The position numbers were made by a program, and so were the translations under genes. Positions 35,779 through 44,745 of a stretch of 64,000 nucleotides of DNA are shown here, in pieces. Source of the stretch: Dyella solisilvae (GTDB lineage Bacteria > Pseudomonadota > Gammaproteobacteria > Xanthomonadales > Rhodanobacteraceae); contig NZ_QQSY01000007.1 in assembly GCF_003351225.1 (NCBI RefSeq), forward strand, positions 85,054 to 149,053, given 5' to 3'. The stretch's first letter is position 1. Each line of letters opens with the position of its first letter. The notes beneath the pieces are model-generated. The model had not been told where the DNA came from, ran no database searches, and saw nothing but the letters and a program-made list of their open reading frames with translations.

Positions 35779-37209
35779 TCAGGGAATATCCGGACCCGCC
35801 AACGGGTGATGGAAATCCTCGGGTTCGAGCCGCTGGGTGAGGCGGAACACGCCTTCGTGCACTTTGCGAGGCAGCACCACATCCAGCACGGTGGTCTGAT
35901 GCGGGCCAAGCGCATGGAACAGGTCGTCGCCGGGCAGGGTGGTGGCGATCGCATGGTGAACCAGCCCGCCGAGGTCGGCCGGTTGCACCGTCACGCTGTA
36001 GGGACGATGGTCGGCCACGGCGGCGCGCAGCGTCCTGCGGTGGCCACGTGGATCGGCAACGCGGGCGGCGCCGCCGAGCAGCGCGTGGTTGAGGAAAAAG
36101 GTGACCACATTGGGTTGGCGGCTGTTGGCCTGTCGATCGAGCATGAAGCCTTGCGGCATCCAGTCAGGGTTGGGCGGCGTGCCGGCGTTGAGCACCACAC
36201 GGGCGCCCAGCATGGGCTCGCCGCTTTCGTCGGTCAGTCGCACGATCAGCATGCTGCGCGGATCGTGCAGGTGTACGCGGGCGGGAAACGGGCCCGCTGA
36301 TTCGAACTCCACCAGATCGGCATCGCGCGCGAGGTTCTCGGCGTCGAACGCGTCGCAAAGCTGCGCGTAGCCATCGCCGTCGTGCACCTGCAGGCAACGC
36401 AGCAGGGACTCGATGGTGGCTTCGGGGGCCGCGGCCATGATGCCTTGCGCGTCTCCCGAGTGCGCGGCGCCCGGAATCAGCTTGAAGGCCGTGCGCGGCG
36501 CGCTGGTCACGTTAAGCGCCAGCATGTCGCCGCCGCCATCCGGGCGCGTGAGTACGGCATGTCGCGCATTGAGGTTGGCGGCCGCGACGCGCACCACGCC
36601 GTCGGAGCCGTTTTCGCCGGTGTAGCTGTTGATGTGGTCGTAGAGCGAACGGTCAGGGCGATCGCCGGTCAGCACGAACAGATACTGCCCGCGTTGCGCC
36701 CTATCGTCGCCGTGGATGTGGTCGAGATTCAGCGACAGCGATTCGGCGCTGCCCAGCTCCAGCCAGTCCAGGATGCGCCGGCCCGGCTCCACGCCATCAG
36801 CCGATGCGTGCAGCCGTCCCAGCACGCTTTTGCCCAAGGCCGCCAGCGCCGAGCCGAAATTGGCGGGCGCGAGCATCATCAGGTGGGTAAGGCGGATGGT
36901 GCTGAAGGCGCCGGGGCGATCGCGCTGCGCGCGCAGCCATTCGCGCACCACCGGGCCACCCGTGGAATGGGTGATGCAGGCAAAACGGCTGCCGCGCAGG
37001 TGCAGGTCGCGCAGCGCGTGGTCGAATGCGCGCACGAGGTCCGGCATGGTCACCGCGTCGTCGAAGCTCACATATTCCGAGAGCCACAGATCCGCGACGT
37101 CGAGGGCGATGCCCTGGGCGCGAGCCTCCTGCTGCAGGCGCTGGGGCAGGGCGCCGTAGGTGGAAGTACTGGTGACGCTCCAGCCGTGCACGAAGACGAG
37201 GGTGGTCAT
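35779..37209 (-). CDS. Alpha/beta-hydrolase (lipase/phospholipase-like) with C-terminal beta domain
   Basis: This 476-residue protein has an N-terminal alpha/beta-hydrolase domain: TTLVFVHGWSVTSTSTYGAL (2-21), with the nucleophile Ser in CITHSTGGPVVREW, a T-H-S-T-G variant of GxSxG. MLAPANFGSALAALGKS follows, as in PGAP1-like or triacylglycerol lipases. The last ~180 residues look like a beta-rich accessory domain (RSMLIVRLTDESGEPMLGAR, YSVTVQPADLGGLV). There is no signal peptide on the MTTLVFVHG start. The reading frame is open much further upstream, but that extension is low-complexity and overlaps a plus-strand gene. Substrate unknown. Confidence 0.8.
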   Translation of the reverse strand: MTTLVFVHGWSVTSTSTYGALPQRLQQEARAQGIALDVADLWLSEYVSFDDAVTMPDLVRAFDHALRDLHLRGSRFACITHSTGGPVVREWLRAQRDRPGAFSTIRLTHLMMLAPANFGSALAALGKSVLGRLHASADGVEPGRRILDWLELGSAESLSLNLDHIHGDDRAQRGQYLFVLTGDRPDRSLYDHINSYTGENGSDGVVRVAAANLNARHAVLTRPDGGGDMLALNVTSAPRTAFKLIPGAAHSGDAQGIMAAAPEATIESLLRCLQVHDGDGYAQLCDAFDAENLARDADLVEFESAGPFPARVHLHDPRSMLIVRLTDESGEPMLGARVVLNAGTPPNPDWMPQGFMLDRQANSRQPNVVTFFLNHALLGGAARVADPRGHRRTLRAAVADHRPYSVTVQPADLGGLVHHAIATTLPGDDLFHALGPHQTTVLDVVLPRKVHEGVFRLTQRLEPEDFHHPLAGPDIP

Positions 37210-37353
37210 TGAGCGGGGTCCATGCTGCGCCTGGAATTCGGCCTTCCGGATGGCTGGCGTGGGCGCGGGAGCTGGGGCCGTGCCGCGCTCTCGCCCCAGA
37301 TTGTGGCGAGGCTCTAAGATGCCACGACTTTCCACGGACCGGGGACCACGACA

Positions 37354-38109
37354 ATGTTGACCCTCCTGTTCGCCATGCTGCTGTTGGCGGCGTTGCTTTA
37401 TCGCTGGCGTTGGCGCCGGGCTGGACACGTGTTGGTGGGGCTGGCCGTGGTGGTGCTTTTTGCGGTGGGTTGCGGCACGGTCCCTCACATGTTGCTGCGC
37501 GACCTGCAAAGCCCGTATGACGTCGAGCCCGCGATCGATTGGGCGCCGCGCAACGCCATCGTTTTGCTCAGCGGGGGCACCACGGTGGCGGGTGACGAGC
37601 CGCTGCAGGTTTCCTATTTCGCCGATGGCCGCGTACTGCGCGCGGCGCAGCTTTATTACGCCTGCAAGCAGACCGGCAAGGAATGCCGCGTGCTGGCGGT
37701 CGGCGGCGATTCGCAGGACCACGGCGAGGCCGAGTCGGTGGTCTATGGGCGGGCGTTGCGCAAGCTGGGCATCCCGGCGTCCGATCTGTCCTTCGAGACG
37801 CGCAGCCTGACCACCTGGCAAAACGCGCAGTTCAGTCGCCCGATCCTGGCCGAGCTGGCGCCCCAGCACATGGTGCTGGTGACCTCGGGGATCCACCTTC
37901 GCCGGGCGCTGCTGTACTTCGCGCACTTTGGCATCACCCCCCAGCCCGTGGCCGGCGACTGGCTCAACTCGCGCCGCGAACTGCTGCCCGACTCGTGGAA
38001 CTACGTCGTGACCGACGCCATCCTCCACGAGTACGCGGGCATCGTGCGCTACCGGGTCTACAACCTGCTGGGCTGGAACGCGCCCAAGGCGCCGCCACTG
38101 ACGCAATGA
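37354..38109 (+). CDS. YdcF/ElyC family DUF218 membrane protein
   Basis: This 251-residue inner-membrane protein has two N-terminal hydrophobic helices (about 1-15 and 25-45) and a periplasmic DUF218 domain. Motifs are NAIVLLSGGTTVAGDEPL, RVLAVGGDS, GEAESVVYGRALRKLGIP, and LVTSGIHLRRALLYF. ElyC, SanA and YdcF relatives affect envelope polymer assembly; the enzymatic role is unknown. GGGGACC precedes the ATG. It diverges from the hydrolase gene (144 bp apart), and the CLC gene follows after 89 bp. Confidence 0.88.
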   Translation: MLTLLFAMLLLAALLYRWRWRRAGHVLVGLAVVVLFAVGCGTVPHMLLRDLQSPYDVEPAIDWAPRNAIVLLSGGTTVAGDEPLQVSYFADGRVLRAAQLYYACKQTGKECRVLAVGGDSQDHGEAESVVYGRALRKLGIPASDLSFETRSLTTWQNAQFSRPILAELAPQHMVLVTSGIHLRRALLYFAHFGITPQPVAGDWLNSRRELLPDSWNYVVTDAILHEYAGIVRYRVYNLLGWNAPKAPPLTQ

Positions 38110-38198
38110 CGCGGGTCATCCGGCCGTTCATTTTCCAGCCAGCTTTCGCGCTCGCATTTGCGTAACCTTGCCCGGCTTACGTTGCTGACGGCCTTCCG

Positions 38199-40061
38199 AT
38201 GCCCCCTGACATGCCGCACGAACCGCACTCACGTGCGGCGCTTCCGCTTGCCCCTTCGCTGGACCCCACCCTTGTCGACGCGCATATGCCGCGGCACTTC
38301 CGGCCGCTGGAGCGACGGGTGCTGTGGATTGCCGCGCTGGCCATGGCCCTCGGCTCACTCGTGGCCCTGGTGGCGCGTGCGCTGACCGGGCTCATAGGCC
38401 TGGTGACCAACCTGGCGTTCTATGGCCGCCTGAGTACCGAATTCAGCAGTCCGGCTTACAACCACCTGGGTCTCTGGGTGATCGGCGTGCCGGTGCTGGG
38501 CGGCCTGATTGTGGGCGCCATGGCGCGCTGGGGCTCGCGGGCCATTCGCGGTCACGGCATTCCCGAGGCGATGGAGCAGGTGCTGCTCAACGAGAGCCGC
38601 ATTCCGCCGCGCATCACCTGGCTCAAGCCGGTGTCATCGGCCATCGCCATCGGCACGGGTGGACCGTTCGGCGCGGAGGGTCCGATCATCGCCACCGGTG
38701 GCGCCCTCGGTTCGCTGCTCGGCCAGTTGCTGCACGTGACGGCGGACGAGCGCAAGACCTTGCTGGCCGCAGGCGCGGCCGCCGGCATGGCGGCGGTGTT
38801 CTCGGCGCCGATCTCCTCGGTGTTGCTGGCGCTGGAGCTGTTGCTGTTCGAACGCCGCGCACGATCGCTGATCCCGGTGGCGCTGGCCGCATCCGTCGGC
38901 ACGGGCGTGCGCTACCTGCTGGAAGGCAATGCGCCGATGTTCCCCATGCCGGACATCGCCACGCCGACATTCAGCGCCCTGGCCGCCTATATGGCCATGG
39001 GCGTGATCGCCGGGGCGGCCAGCGTCGGCATCACCAAGCTGACTTATGCAATCGAGGACGGCTTCGAGAAGCTGCCGATCCACTGGATGTGGTGGCCGGC
39101 CATCGGTGGCGTCGCCGTGGGCGTGGTGGGTTATTTCATGCCAGCCACGCTTGGCGTGGGCTATACGAATATCGCGGCGGTGATCGGCGGACAGATCGGG
39201 CTGGCAGGCATGCTGGCGCTGTGCCTGATGAAGCTGCTGTCGTGGTCGATCGCGCTGGGTAGCGGCACCTCCGGCGGCACCCTGGCGCCGCTGTTCACCA
39301 TTGGCGGCGCCATGGGCGGCGTGCTCGGGCTGGTGTGCGTCGCGTGGTTGCCGTGGCTGCAGGTGGATGCGCGCGTGGCTGCGCTGGTGTGCATGGCGGC
39401 GATTTTCGCCGGCGCCTCGCGGGCCTTCCTCACCTCGGTGGTGTTCGCCTTCGAGACGACCCAGCAACCGCACGGCCTGGTGCCCCTGCTTGGCGCCTGC
39501 GCCATGGCCTACCTGGTGTCCGGGCTGCTGATGCGCAACACCATCATGACCGAGAAGATCGCCCGCCGCGGCGTGCTGGTGCCTTCCGAGTACGCGGCCG
39601 ATCACCTCGAACGCATCACCGTGGGTGAGGCCTGCAGCCGCCAGGTGGTCAGCCTGCATGCGACGCAGCCGCTGTCCGAAGTGCGGGCGTGGCTGACGAC
39701 CCAGCAGGCCGCGGCGAAGCACCAGGGTTTTCCGGTGCTTGGCGACGACGACCGGCTGCTGGGCGTCGTGACTCGGCGCGACCTGTTCGATGCCTCGACG
39801 CCGGATGACGCCACCGTCCACAGCCTGTTGCGCCGCGCCCCGCTGGTGGTGCGCGAGGACCACAGCCTGCGCGAGGCGGCTGACCATATGGTCGAAGCCG
39901 ATGTCGGACGACTGGTGGTGGTGAGCGGCAGCGACGGCCAGCAGGTCGTGGGTATCGTCACCCGCGGCGATCTGCTGGCGGCGCATGCGCGTCGCTTGCG
40001 CGAGGCGCGTGAGGCGGGGCGGCATTTGTGGCCGAAGGCGAAGCAACCTGTGGCGTCGTGA
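38199..40061 (+). CDS. CLC-family chloride channel/antiporter with CBS pair
   Basis: This 620-residue protein has a CLC membrane domain (about 40-455) and two C-terminal CBS domains (about 475-595) that sense nucleotides in relatives. The anion-pore motif GSGIP is GHGIP here (118-122), with His119 in place of the chloride-coordinating Ser. The gating motif is GPFGAEGP, with Glu160 present. A possible internal proton Glu is Glu213 (LALELLLFE). The third motif appears as GTSGGTLAP (356-364). Both glutamates suggest an H+/anion antiporter, but the altered first motif may change selectivity. The first ~37 residues are an uncertain extension; ATGs at 38214 and 38286 are alternatives. Confidence 0.92.
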   Translation: MPPDMPHEPHSRAALPLAPSLDPTLVDAHMPRHFRPLERRVLWIAALAMALGSLVALVARALTGLIGLVTNLAFYGRLSTEFSSPAYNHLGLWVIGVPVLGGLIVGAMARWGSRAIRGHGIPEAMEQVLLNESRIPPRITWLKPVSSAIAIGTGGPFGAEGPIIATGGALGSLLGQLLHVTADERKTLLAAGAAAGMAAVFSAPISSVLLALELLLFERRARSLIPVALAASVGTGVRYLLEGNAPMFPMPDIATPTFSALAAYMAMGVIAGAASVGITKLTYAIEDGFEKLPIHWMWWPAIGGVAVGVVGYFMPATLGVGYTNIAAVIGGQIGLAGMLALCLMKLLSWSIALGSGTSGGTLAPLFTIGGAMGGVLGLVCVAWLPWLQVDARVAALVCMAAIFAGASRAFLTSVVFAFETTQQPHGLVPLLGACAMAYLVSGLLMRNTIMTEKIARRGVLVPSEYAADHLERITVGEACSRQVVSLHATQPLSEVRAWLTTQQAAAKHQGFPVLGDDDRLLGVVTRRDLFDASTPDDATVHSLLRRAPLVVREDHSLREAADHMVEADVGRLVVVSGSDGQQVVGIVTRGDLLAAHARRLREAREAGRHLWPKAKQPVAS

Positions 40062-40141
40062 GGCCTGGTTGAGTGATTCCTGCGAACCCCATCAAAGGGG
40101 GTAAGCGCACGAATTCAGCGTACTCGTGGAATGTGCAAAGG

Positions 40142-40243
40142 CACTGGATCCCGGCTCTTGCCCCCTCCTTGGGGGTTCGCCGGGATGACGGTGAGGGTTC
40201 GACCCTTTTTGCTCGTCATTCCTGCAAAAGCAGGAATCCAGTG
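40142..40243. repeat. REPIN-like pair of inverted palindromic repeats
   Basis: The 102-bp unit is bounded by CACTGGAT (40142-40149) and its exact reverse complement ATCCAGTG (40236-40243). Inside are hairpin one (ATCCCGGC 40148-40155 with GCCGGGAT 40179-40186) and hairpin two (ATTCCTGC 40218-40225, loop AAAA, GCAGGAAT 40230-40237). ATGACG (40185-40190) pairs with CGTCAT (40214-40219). The nested symmetry is that of two REP elements in inverted orientation. A lone half-like GATTCCTGCGAACCCC lies nearby at about 40076-40091. Confidence 0.75.
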
Positions 40244-40314
40244 TCTTTCCCATTGATGCCGCAATGGTGGACCAAAGGTTCCACCTTAAGCACGGTCAAG
40301 CCAGCTCCTTTACC

Positions 40315-41376
40315 TCAGCCCGCCCGCTTGAGCGACGCGATATCAATCACGAAGCGATAGCGCACGTCGCTCTTGAGCACGCGCTCGTAGGCCTCGTTGA
40401 TCTCCTGCATGTCAATCACTTCGATATCGCTGACGATGCCGTGCTCGGCGCAGAAATCCAGCATCTCCTGAGTCTCGGCGATGCCGCCGATGGCGGAGCC
40501 GGCGATCGAGCGGCGACCCAGCACCACCATCCCCGCCTGCACGGGCGGCTCGATGGGTTCGAGCAGGCCGACCAGGCAGTGCACGCCATTGAGGCTGAGC
40601 GTGTTGAGGTAGGGGTTGAGGTCGTGCGGTGAGGGCACGGTGTCGAGGATGAAGTCGAAGCGGCGTGCGACGGCGGCCATCTGCTTCGGGTCGGTCGACA
40701 GCACCACGTGGTCGGCGCCGAGGCGGCGCGCTTCGGCTTCCTTGCCGGGAGTGCGGGTGAACAGTGTCACGTCCGCGCCCATCGCCTTGGCGAACTTCAG
40801 GCCCATGTGACCCAGCCCGCCCAGACCGACCACCGCCACCTTGCTGCCCTTGCCGATGTTCCAGTGGCGCAGCGGTGACCAGGTGGTGATGCCTGCGCAA
40901 AGCAGCGGCGCGGCCGCCTTCAGGTCCAGCCTGTCGGAGATGGACACCACGAACTTGTCCGAGACCACGATGCGTTCGGAATAGCCGCCGAAGGTCCGCA
41001 GGCCGTCGTGTCGGTCCACGCTGTTGTAGGTCCAGGTCGCGCCTTCTTCGCAGTACTGCTCGAGGCCGGCGTTGCACGAGGCGCAGTGCTGGCACGAGTC
41101 GACCAGGCAGCCGACGCCGACAGTGTCGCCCACCTTGAACTTGCTGACCTCACGGCCCACCGCGCTGACGCGGCCGACGATTTCGTGGCCCGGCACGATC
41201 GGATAGACGCTGCGACCCCATTCGTTGCGGGCCTGGTGGATGTCCGTGTGGCACACGCCGCAGTAGAGGATGTCGATCACCACGTCGTCCGGGCGTGGAT
41301 CGCGACGCTCGAACTGGTGGGCGCCGAGCGGCGCGGTGGCCGAGTGGGCGGCGTAGCCGTGGATGGAAAGAGGCAT
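40315..41376 (-). CDS. Zinc-dependent NAD(P) alcohol dehydrogenase (YahK/CAD type)
   Basis: This 353-residue medium-chain dehydrogenase interconverts aldehydes and alcohols. The catalytic zinc site is GVCHTDIH and PGHEIVGRV. The structural zinc ligands are in CQHCASCNAGLEQYC. The cofactor motif is GLGGLGHMGLKFAKAMGAD. The overall pattern (GYAAHSATAPLG start, LLCAGITTWSPLRHWNIG) matches the YahK/cinnamyl-alcohol group, usually NADPH-preferring. AAGGAG lies just upstream of the ATG at 41376, which fixes the start against an in-frame upstream codon at 41463. It is a single gene, with a palindromic region upstream (41529-41580). Confidence 0.93.
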   Translation of the reverse strand: MPLSIHGYAAHSATAPLGAHQFERRDPRPDDVVIDILYCGVCHTDIHQARNEWGRSVYPIVPGHEIVGRVSAVGREVSKFKVGDTVGVGCLVDSCQHCASCNAGLEQYCEEGATWTYNSVDRHDGLRTFGGYSERIVVSDKFVVSISDRLDLKAAAPLLCAGITTWSPLRHWNIGKGSKVAVVGLGGLGHMGLKFAKAMGADVTLFTRTPGKEAEARRLGADHVVLSTDPKQMAAVARRFDFILDTVPSPHDLNPYLNTLSLNGVHCLVGLLEPIEPPVQAGMVVLGRRSIAGSAIGGIAETQEMLDFCAEHGIVSDIEVIDMQEINEAYERVLKSDVRYRFVIDIASLKRAG

Positions 41377-41770
41377 GCGAAACTCCTTGGAGGTGGGGAC
41401 GGCGAACGCGGGGAGTATGGTCAGTTGGGCAGCCTGATGGGTAGCCGGATCGTGTGGGATCACTGTCCGATCCTCCGGCGGGAACGCTGCGCTCCGCCAT
41501 CAGGGGGCGGATAGCTGGGTAAACTCCTGGCGCCTGAATTTCGGAAAGCGCTTGAACGACAGGCCTTCTTTTCAGGCGCCGACCGCGAATATCGCCGCCA
41601 TTTCGGTGCACCGCCGTCGCGGGACGTAGTGTGCTTGCGGCTTGCCGATGCTGAGACCGCCGACGGACGGACGAGACTACTTGACGCTTGCATGGGGCGG
41701 CGCTGAGGATGCGATTCGCTGGTGCATCGGTCGTTGTGCCGGCGTTCTCGATGAACTGTCACGTGCGGCC
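41377..41770. other. 394-bp intergenic region with a spaced 10-bp inverted repeat
   Basis: This gap separates the divergent alcohol dehydrogenase and HAD genes and should hold both promoters. The only structure found is GGCGCCTGAA (41529-41538) and its exact complement TTCAGGCGCC (41571-41580), 32 bp apart. It could be a bipartite operator or a hairpin stem. No convincing ORF is present. Confidence 0.5.
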
Positions 41771-42376
41771 ATGGAGTGCGCCTTGAATCTCGCCCTGTTC
41801 GATTTCGACGGAACGATCACCACGCGCGAAATGTTTCGCCCGTTCCTGGAGTTCGCGGCATCGCGCAGGCGGCGCCTGGTGGGCGGATTGGCGCTGGCGC
41901 CGATGGTGGCCGGCTACAAGCTGGGCCTCGTGTCCGCCAACCTCATGCGCGCGAGCGCTGTGCGGCTCGGCTTGGCTGGCCGAAGGGCGACCGACGCGCA
42001 GGAGCAGGGCAGGCGTTTCGCACAGGACATCCTGCCCGGCGTCCTGCGTGAGCAGGCGCTCGAGCGCATCCACTGGCACAAGTCGCAAGGTGATCGTGTG
42101 GTCGTGGTTTCCGGTGCGCTGGATGTGTACCTATCGCACTGGTGCCGCCAGCATGGTCTGGAGCTTCTCTGCTCAGAGCTGGAAGTCAGGGGTGGCCGCT
42201 TCACTGGGCGCTATCGAGGGGCGCAATGCGTGCGCGACGAGAAACCTCGGCGGGTGCACGCGGCTTACGACGTGGCGACGTATCCCGTTGTCTACGCCTA
42301 CGGTGATACGCCCGAAGACTTTGACCTGCTTCGCATCGCCCATCGCCGCTATTACCGCTGGCAGGAAGTGAGCTGA
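41771..42376 (+). CDS. HAD-IB family phosphatase
   Basis: This 201-residue soluble HAD hydrolase has motif I DFDGTIT (about 10-16, with the nucleophile Asp10), motif II VVVSGAL, and motif III/IV DEKPRRVHAAYD then YAYGDTPEDFDLL. The helical cap has the HAD-IB pattern (LEFAASRRRRLVGGLALAPM). Relatives include phosphoserine phosphatase-like and phosphatidylglycerophosphatase C-like enzymes; the substrate cannot be chosen. The ATG at 41771 is preferred over an in-frame start at 41642 because motif I should lie within the first 15 residues. Confidence 0.85.
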   Translation: MECALNLALFDFDGTITTREMFRPFLEFAASRRRRLVGGLALAPMVAGYKLGLVSANLMRASAVRLGLAGRRATDAQEQGRRFAQDILPGVLREQALERIHWHKSQGDRVVVVSGALDVYLSHWCRQHGLELLCSELEVRGGRFTGRYRGAQCVRDEKPRRVHAAYDVATYPVVYAYGDTPEDFDLLRIAHRRYYRWQEVS

Positions 42377-42481
42377 ACAGATCGCGTCGACCAGCCGCGC
42401 AGTCACTTCTTATGGCGCCGCGACCTCGCTATGTTGAGCAAACGGCGGGCCACCGTGGCCCCATTGTCATGCGGAGATGCC

Positions 42482-42859
42482 ATGAAACGACTGCTCATCA
42501 TCGCTCTTTCGGCAGCGCTGCTGTCCGGCAGCCTCAACGTCATGGCCAGTCCGCAGGATGAGCATGGCCATGACGCGCAGTGGGACAAGGACCACCACGA
42601 CGACCAGCAGGGCCACAATCCCAAGGACGAAGGCCGCCACGACAACGGCAATCACAAGGGCTGGGAGAAGCAGGCCTATCGCCGCGGCGAGCGCATGCCG
42701 GACCGCTATTACTCGCGTGAGTACTACGTGACCGACTATGCGCGTTATCACGTAGCCCCGCCGCAACCGGGATATCGCTGGATCCGCGACGACAGCGGAC
42801 AGCTGGTGCTCACGGCGATCGCGACCGGGCTGATCGTGGATATTGCGATCCAGCACTGA
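42482..42859 (+). CDS. RcnB-like periplasmic protein
   Basis: This 125-residue exported protein has a signal peptide (1-22, MKRLLIIALSAALLSGSLNVMA), then a His/Asp-rich segment (DEHGHDAQWDKDHHDDQQGH) likely to bind metal. The RcnB domain follows: RGERMPDRYYSREYYV and PPQPGYRWIRDDSGQLVLTA, ending IVDIAIQH. In E. coli RcnB modulates nickel and cobalt efflux by RcnA. No rcnA is nearby, and many genomes carry several such proteins of unknown role. GGAGATGCC precedes the ATG. A GC-rich hairpin follows. Confidence 0.88.
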   Translation: MKRLLIIALSAALLSGSLNVMASPQDEHGHDAQWDKDHHDDQQGHNPKDEGRHDNGNHKGWEKQAYRRGERMPDRYYSREYYVTDYARYHVAPPQPGYRWIRDDSGQLVLTAIATGLIVDIAIQH

Positions 42860-42868
42860 GGCGAAATT

Positions 42869-42893
42869 GTGGCCGGCCCGCGGGGCCGGCCAC
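42869..42893 (+). terminator. GC-rich hairpin after the RcnB-like gene
   Basis: A perfect 11-bp stem (42869-42879 with 42883-42893) with a 3-nt loop begins 10 bp after the stop codon. No T-tract follows, so it may stabilise the mRNA end or act as a weak terminator. Confidence 0.5.
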
Positions 42894-43260
42894 CGAGGTG
42901 ATGACCGTCGCAGGCACGAAGGTGGAAGCCGGCGGCAATTCACTGATGGCGTTCGCATCGAACGCGAGTCGGCTGGCTGGAGTCCGCCAACTCTCAACGC
43001 AATTTCGTGCAGAGGCGGGCCTATTGCTGAGTCGCCATCCAGAGCGACCGGCCGCCCCGCTGAGCCTTCGTAGGGAGCTTCGTTGCTCGCGAACGGCGCC
43101 GCCACCCGGCAGCGCCGCGTGCGAACCGCAGCGATGGGCGACCGGCCGTCAATTGCGCTAAGGTGGGGAACGGGGGATATCGCACGACCGGGGCGCAAGG
43201 CGCATCGCTGGGCTATGTTCGCCCGCAGCCATGTTGCCTTCTGTCCCGGAGATGTTGTCG
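42894..43260. other. Intergenic region, no gene seen
   Basis: Short open frames exist on both strands, but none has a ribosome site, a recognisable protein or codon bias like the neighbours. It should contain the promoter of the amidohydrolase gene. I found no repeat or RNA structure of note. Confidence 0.5.
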
Positions 43261-44583
43261 ATGCGTTTGTTGCCCCTGTTCATTGCCACCAGCCTGATCC
43301 TCGGCGCCAGCGCCGGTGTCCGCGCGGATGACGCGCCTGCGCCAGCTCCGACGCGGATCGTGATTCGCGCCGCTCATCTCGTGGACGTGCAGGCGGGCGC
43401 CGTGCGTGACAACCCGCTGGTGATCATCGACGGCGACCAGATCAGCGAGGTGCGATACGACGGACAGGCGCCGGCTGGCGCGCGGGTGATCGACCTCGGC
43501 GGCGCCACCTTGTTGCCCGGCCTGATCGATTGCCATGTGCATCTGACCGGCGATCCGGGCGAGGTCAAGGGCGACTACTACGAATCCATCCTCAAGCGCA
43601 GCGCGATCGACTCGGCGATCCTGTCGCCCACCTATGCCAAGCGCACCCTGGACGCCGGCTTCACCACCGTGCGCAACCTGGGCGCCAGCGACTACGTCGA
43701 TGTGGCCCTGCGCAATGCCATCAACCGCGGCGATATCCCGGGTCCGCGCATGCTGGTGTCCGGCCCGCCGCTGGGCGCTACGGGTGGTCACGCCGACGAC
43801 ACCACCGGATTCTCGCCGTGGATCGATTTCCACAGCATCGACGGCGTTGCCGACGGCATTGACGCCATCCGTCATCGCGTGCGCGAGAACGTCAAGAACG
43901 GCGCGGACGTGATCAAGTTCATGGCCAGCGCGGGCGTGCTCAGCGCGGAGGCCTCGGTGGGCGCACCGCAGTACTCGCAAGAGGAGATGAACGCCATCGT
44001 CGAGGAGGCCCATCGCTGGGGCAAGAAGGTCGCCACGCATGCGCATGGCGCCGAAGCCATCAAGATGGCCATCCGCGCCGGCGTTGACTCCGTCGAGCAC
44101 AGCAGCCTGATCGACGACGAGGGCCTCAAGCTCGCCAAGCAGCACGGCACCTACCTGGACTTCGACGTCTACAACGACGACTACATCCTTGAGGAGTACG
44201 CCAAGAAGGGCTTCCCCGCCAGCACGGTCGCGAAGGAGAAGTTGGTCGGCCGCCTGCAGCGCGAGAACTTCCAGCGTGCGGTGAAGGCCGGGGAGAAAAT
44301 GGCCTTCGGTACGGATGCCGGCGTGTATCCCCATGGCTGGAACGCCAAACAGTTCGCCGTGATGACCAAGTGGGGTATGACCCCGATGCAGGCAATCCAG
44401 GCCGCCACGGTCAACTCCGCCGATCTGCTCGGCATGAAGGACAAGATTGGCGCCGTGTCGCCGGGCCACTTCGCCGACCTGATCGCCGTCAACGGCGACC
44501 CCATCCAGGACGTCACCCAGCTGCAGCACGTCGCGTTCGTGATGAAGGGTGGCGAGGTGGAGAAGAACGACCTGAAGCGCTGA
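43261..44583 (+). CDS. Exported amidohydrolase (imidazolonepropionase/Xaa-Pro dipeptidase-like)
   Basis: This 440-residue metal-dependent hydrolase has a signal peptide (1-23, cut near GVRADD). Metal ligands are DCHVHLTGD, the candidate carbamylated Lys in DVIKFMASAG, His in KKVATHAHGAEAIKMA, His in VEHSSLID, and Asp in FGTDAGVYPHG. The N- and C-terminal beta-sandwich parts (LVDVQAGAVRDNPLVIIDG; GHFADLIAVNGDP) complete the fold. Related secreted enzymes cleave Xaa-Lys/Arg or Xaa-Pro dipeptides; the substrate is not readable. GGAGATG lies upstream of the ATG at 43261. A strong terminator is 125 bp downstream. Confidence 0.9.
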   Translation: MRLLPLFIATSLILGASAGVRADDAPAPAPTRIVIRAAHLVDVQAGAVRDNPLVIIDGDQISEVRYDGQAPAGARVIDLGGATLLPGLIDCHVHLTGDPGEVKGDYYESILKRSAIDSAILSPTYAKRTLDAGFTTVRNLGASDYVDVALRNAINRGDIPGPRMLVSGPPLGATGGHADDTTGFSPWIDFHSIDGVADGIDAIRHRVRENVKNGADVIKFMASAGVLSAEASVGAPQYSQEEMNAIVEEAHRWGKKVATHAHGAEAIKMAIRAGVDSVEHSSLIDDEGLKLAKQHGTYLDFDVYNDDYILEEYAKKGFPASTVAKEKLVGRLQRENFQRAVKAGEKMAFGTDAGVYPHGWNAKQFAVMTKWGMTPMQAIQAATVNSADLLGMKDKIGAVSPGHFADLIAVNGDPIQDVTQLQHVAFVMKGGEVEKNDLKR

Positions 44584-44707
44584 AGGCGGACTGCAAGCCG
44601 TCGCGCCGTACAGCACTGCCGGGTAAATCTGGACGCGAAGCTCGCCAGTTACTCCCGTTCAAGGCTTTCAGCGGTCAAGTAAGCAGCCACCCATTGGCCG
44701 GAAAAAG

Positions 44708-44745
44708 AAAAACCCCAGGGACTAGCGTCGCTGGGGTTTTTCTAT
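44708..44745. terminator. Terminator after the amidohydrolase gene
   Basis: AAAAACCCCAG (44708-44718) pairs with CTGGGGTTTTT (44731-44741), followed by C and T. A-rich on one side and T-rich on the other, it can act in both directions. Confidence 0.88.

Noticed and set aside
35779..38106. The hydrolase frame staying open to 775 codons
   Set aside because: The upstream part overlaps the YdcF gene in antisense and is low-complexity; the conserved domain begins at MTTLVFVHG (37209).
40142..40243. The repeat considered as a CRISPR fragment
   Set aside because: There are no regularly spaced direct repeats or cas genes; the symmetry is inverted, as in REP elements.
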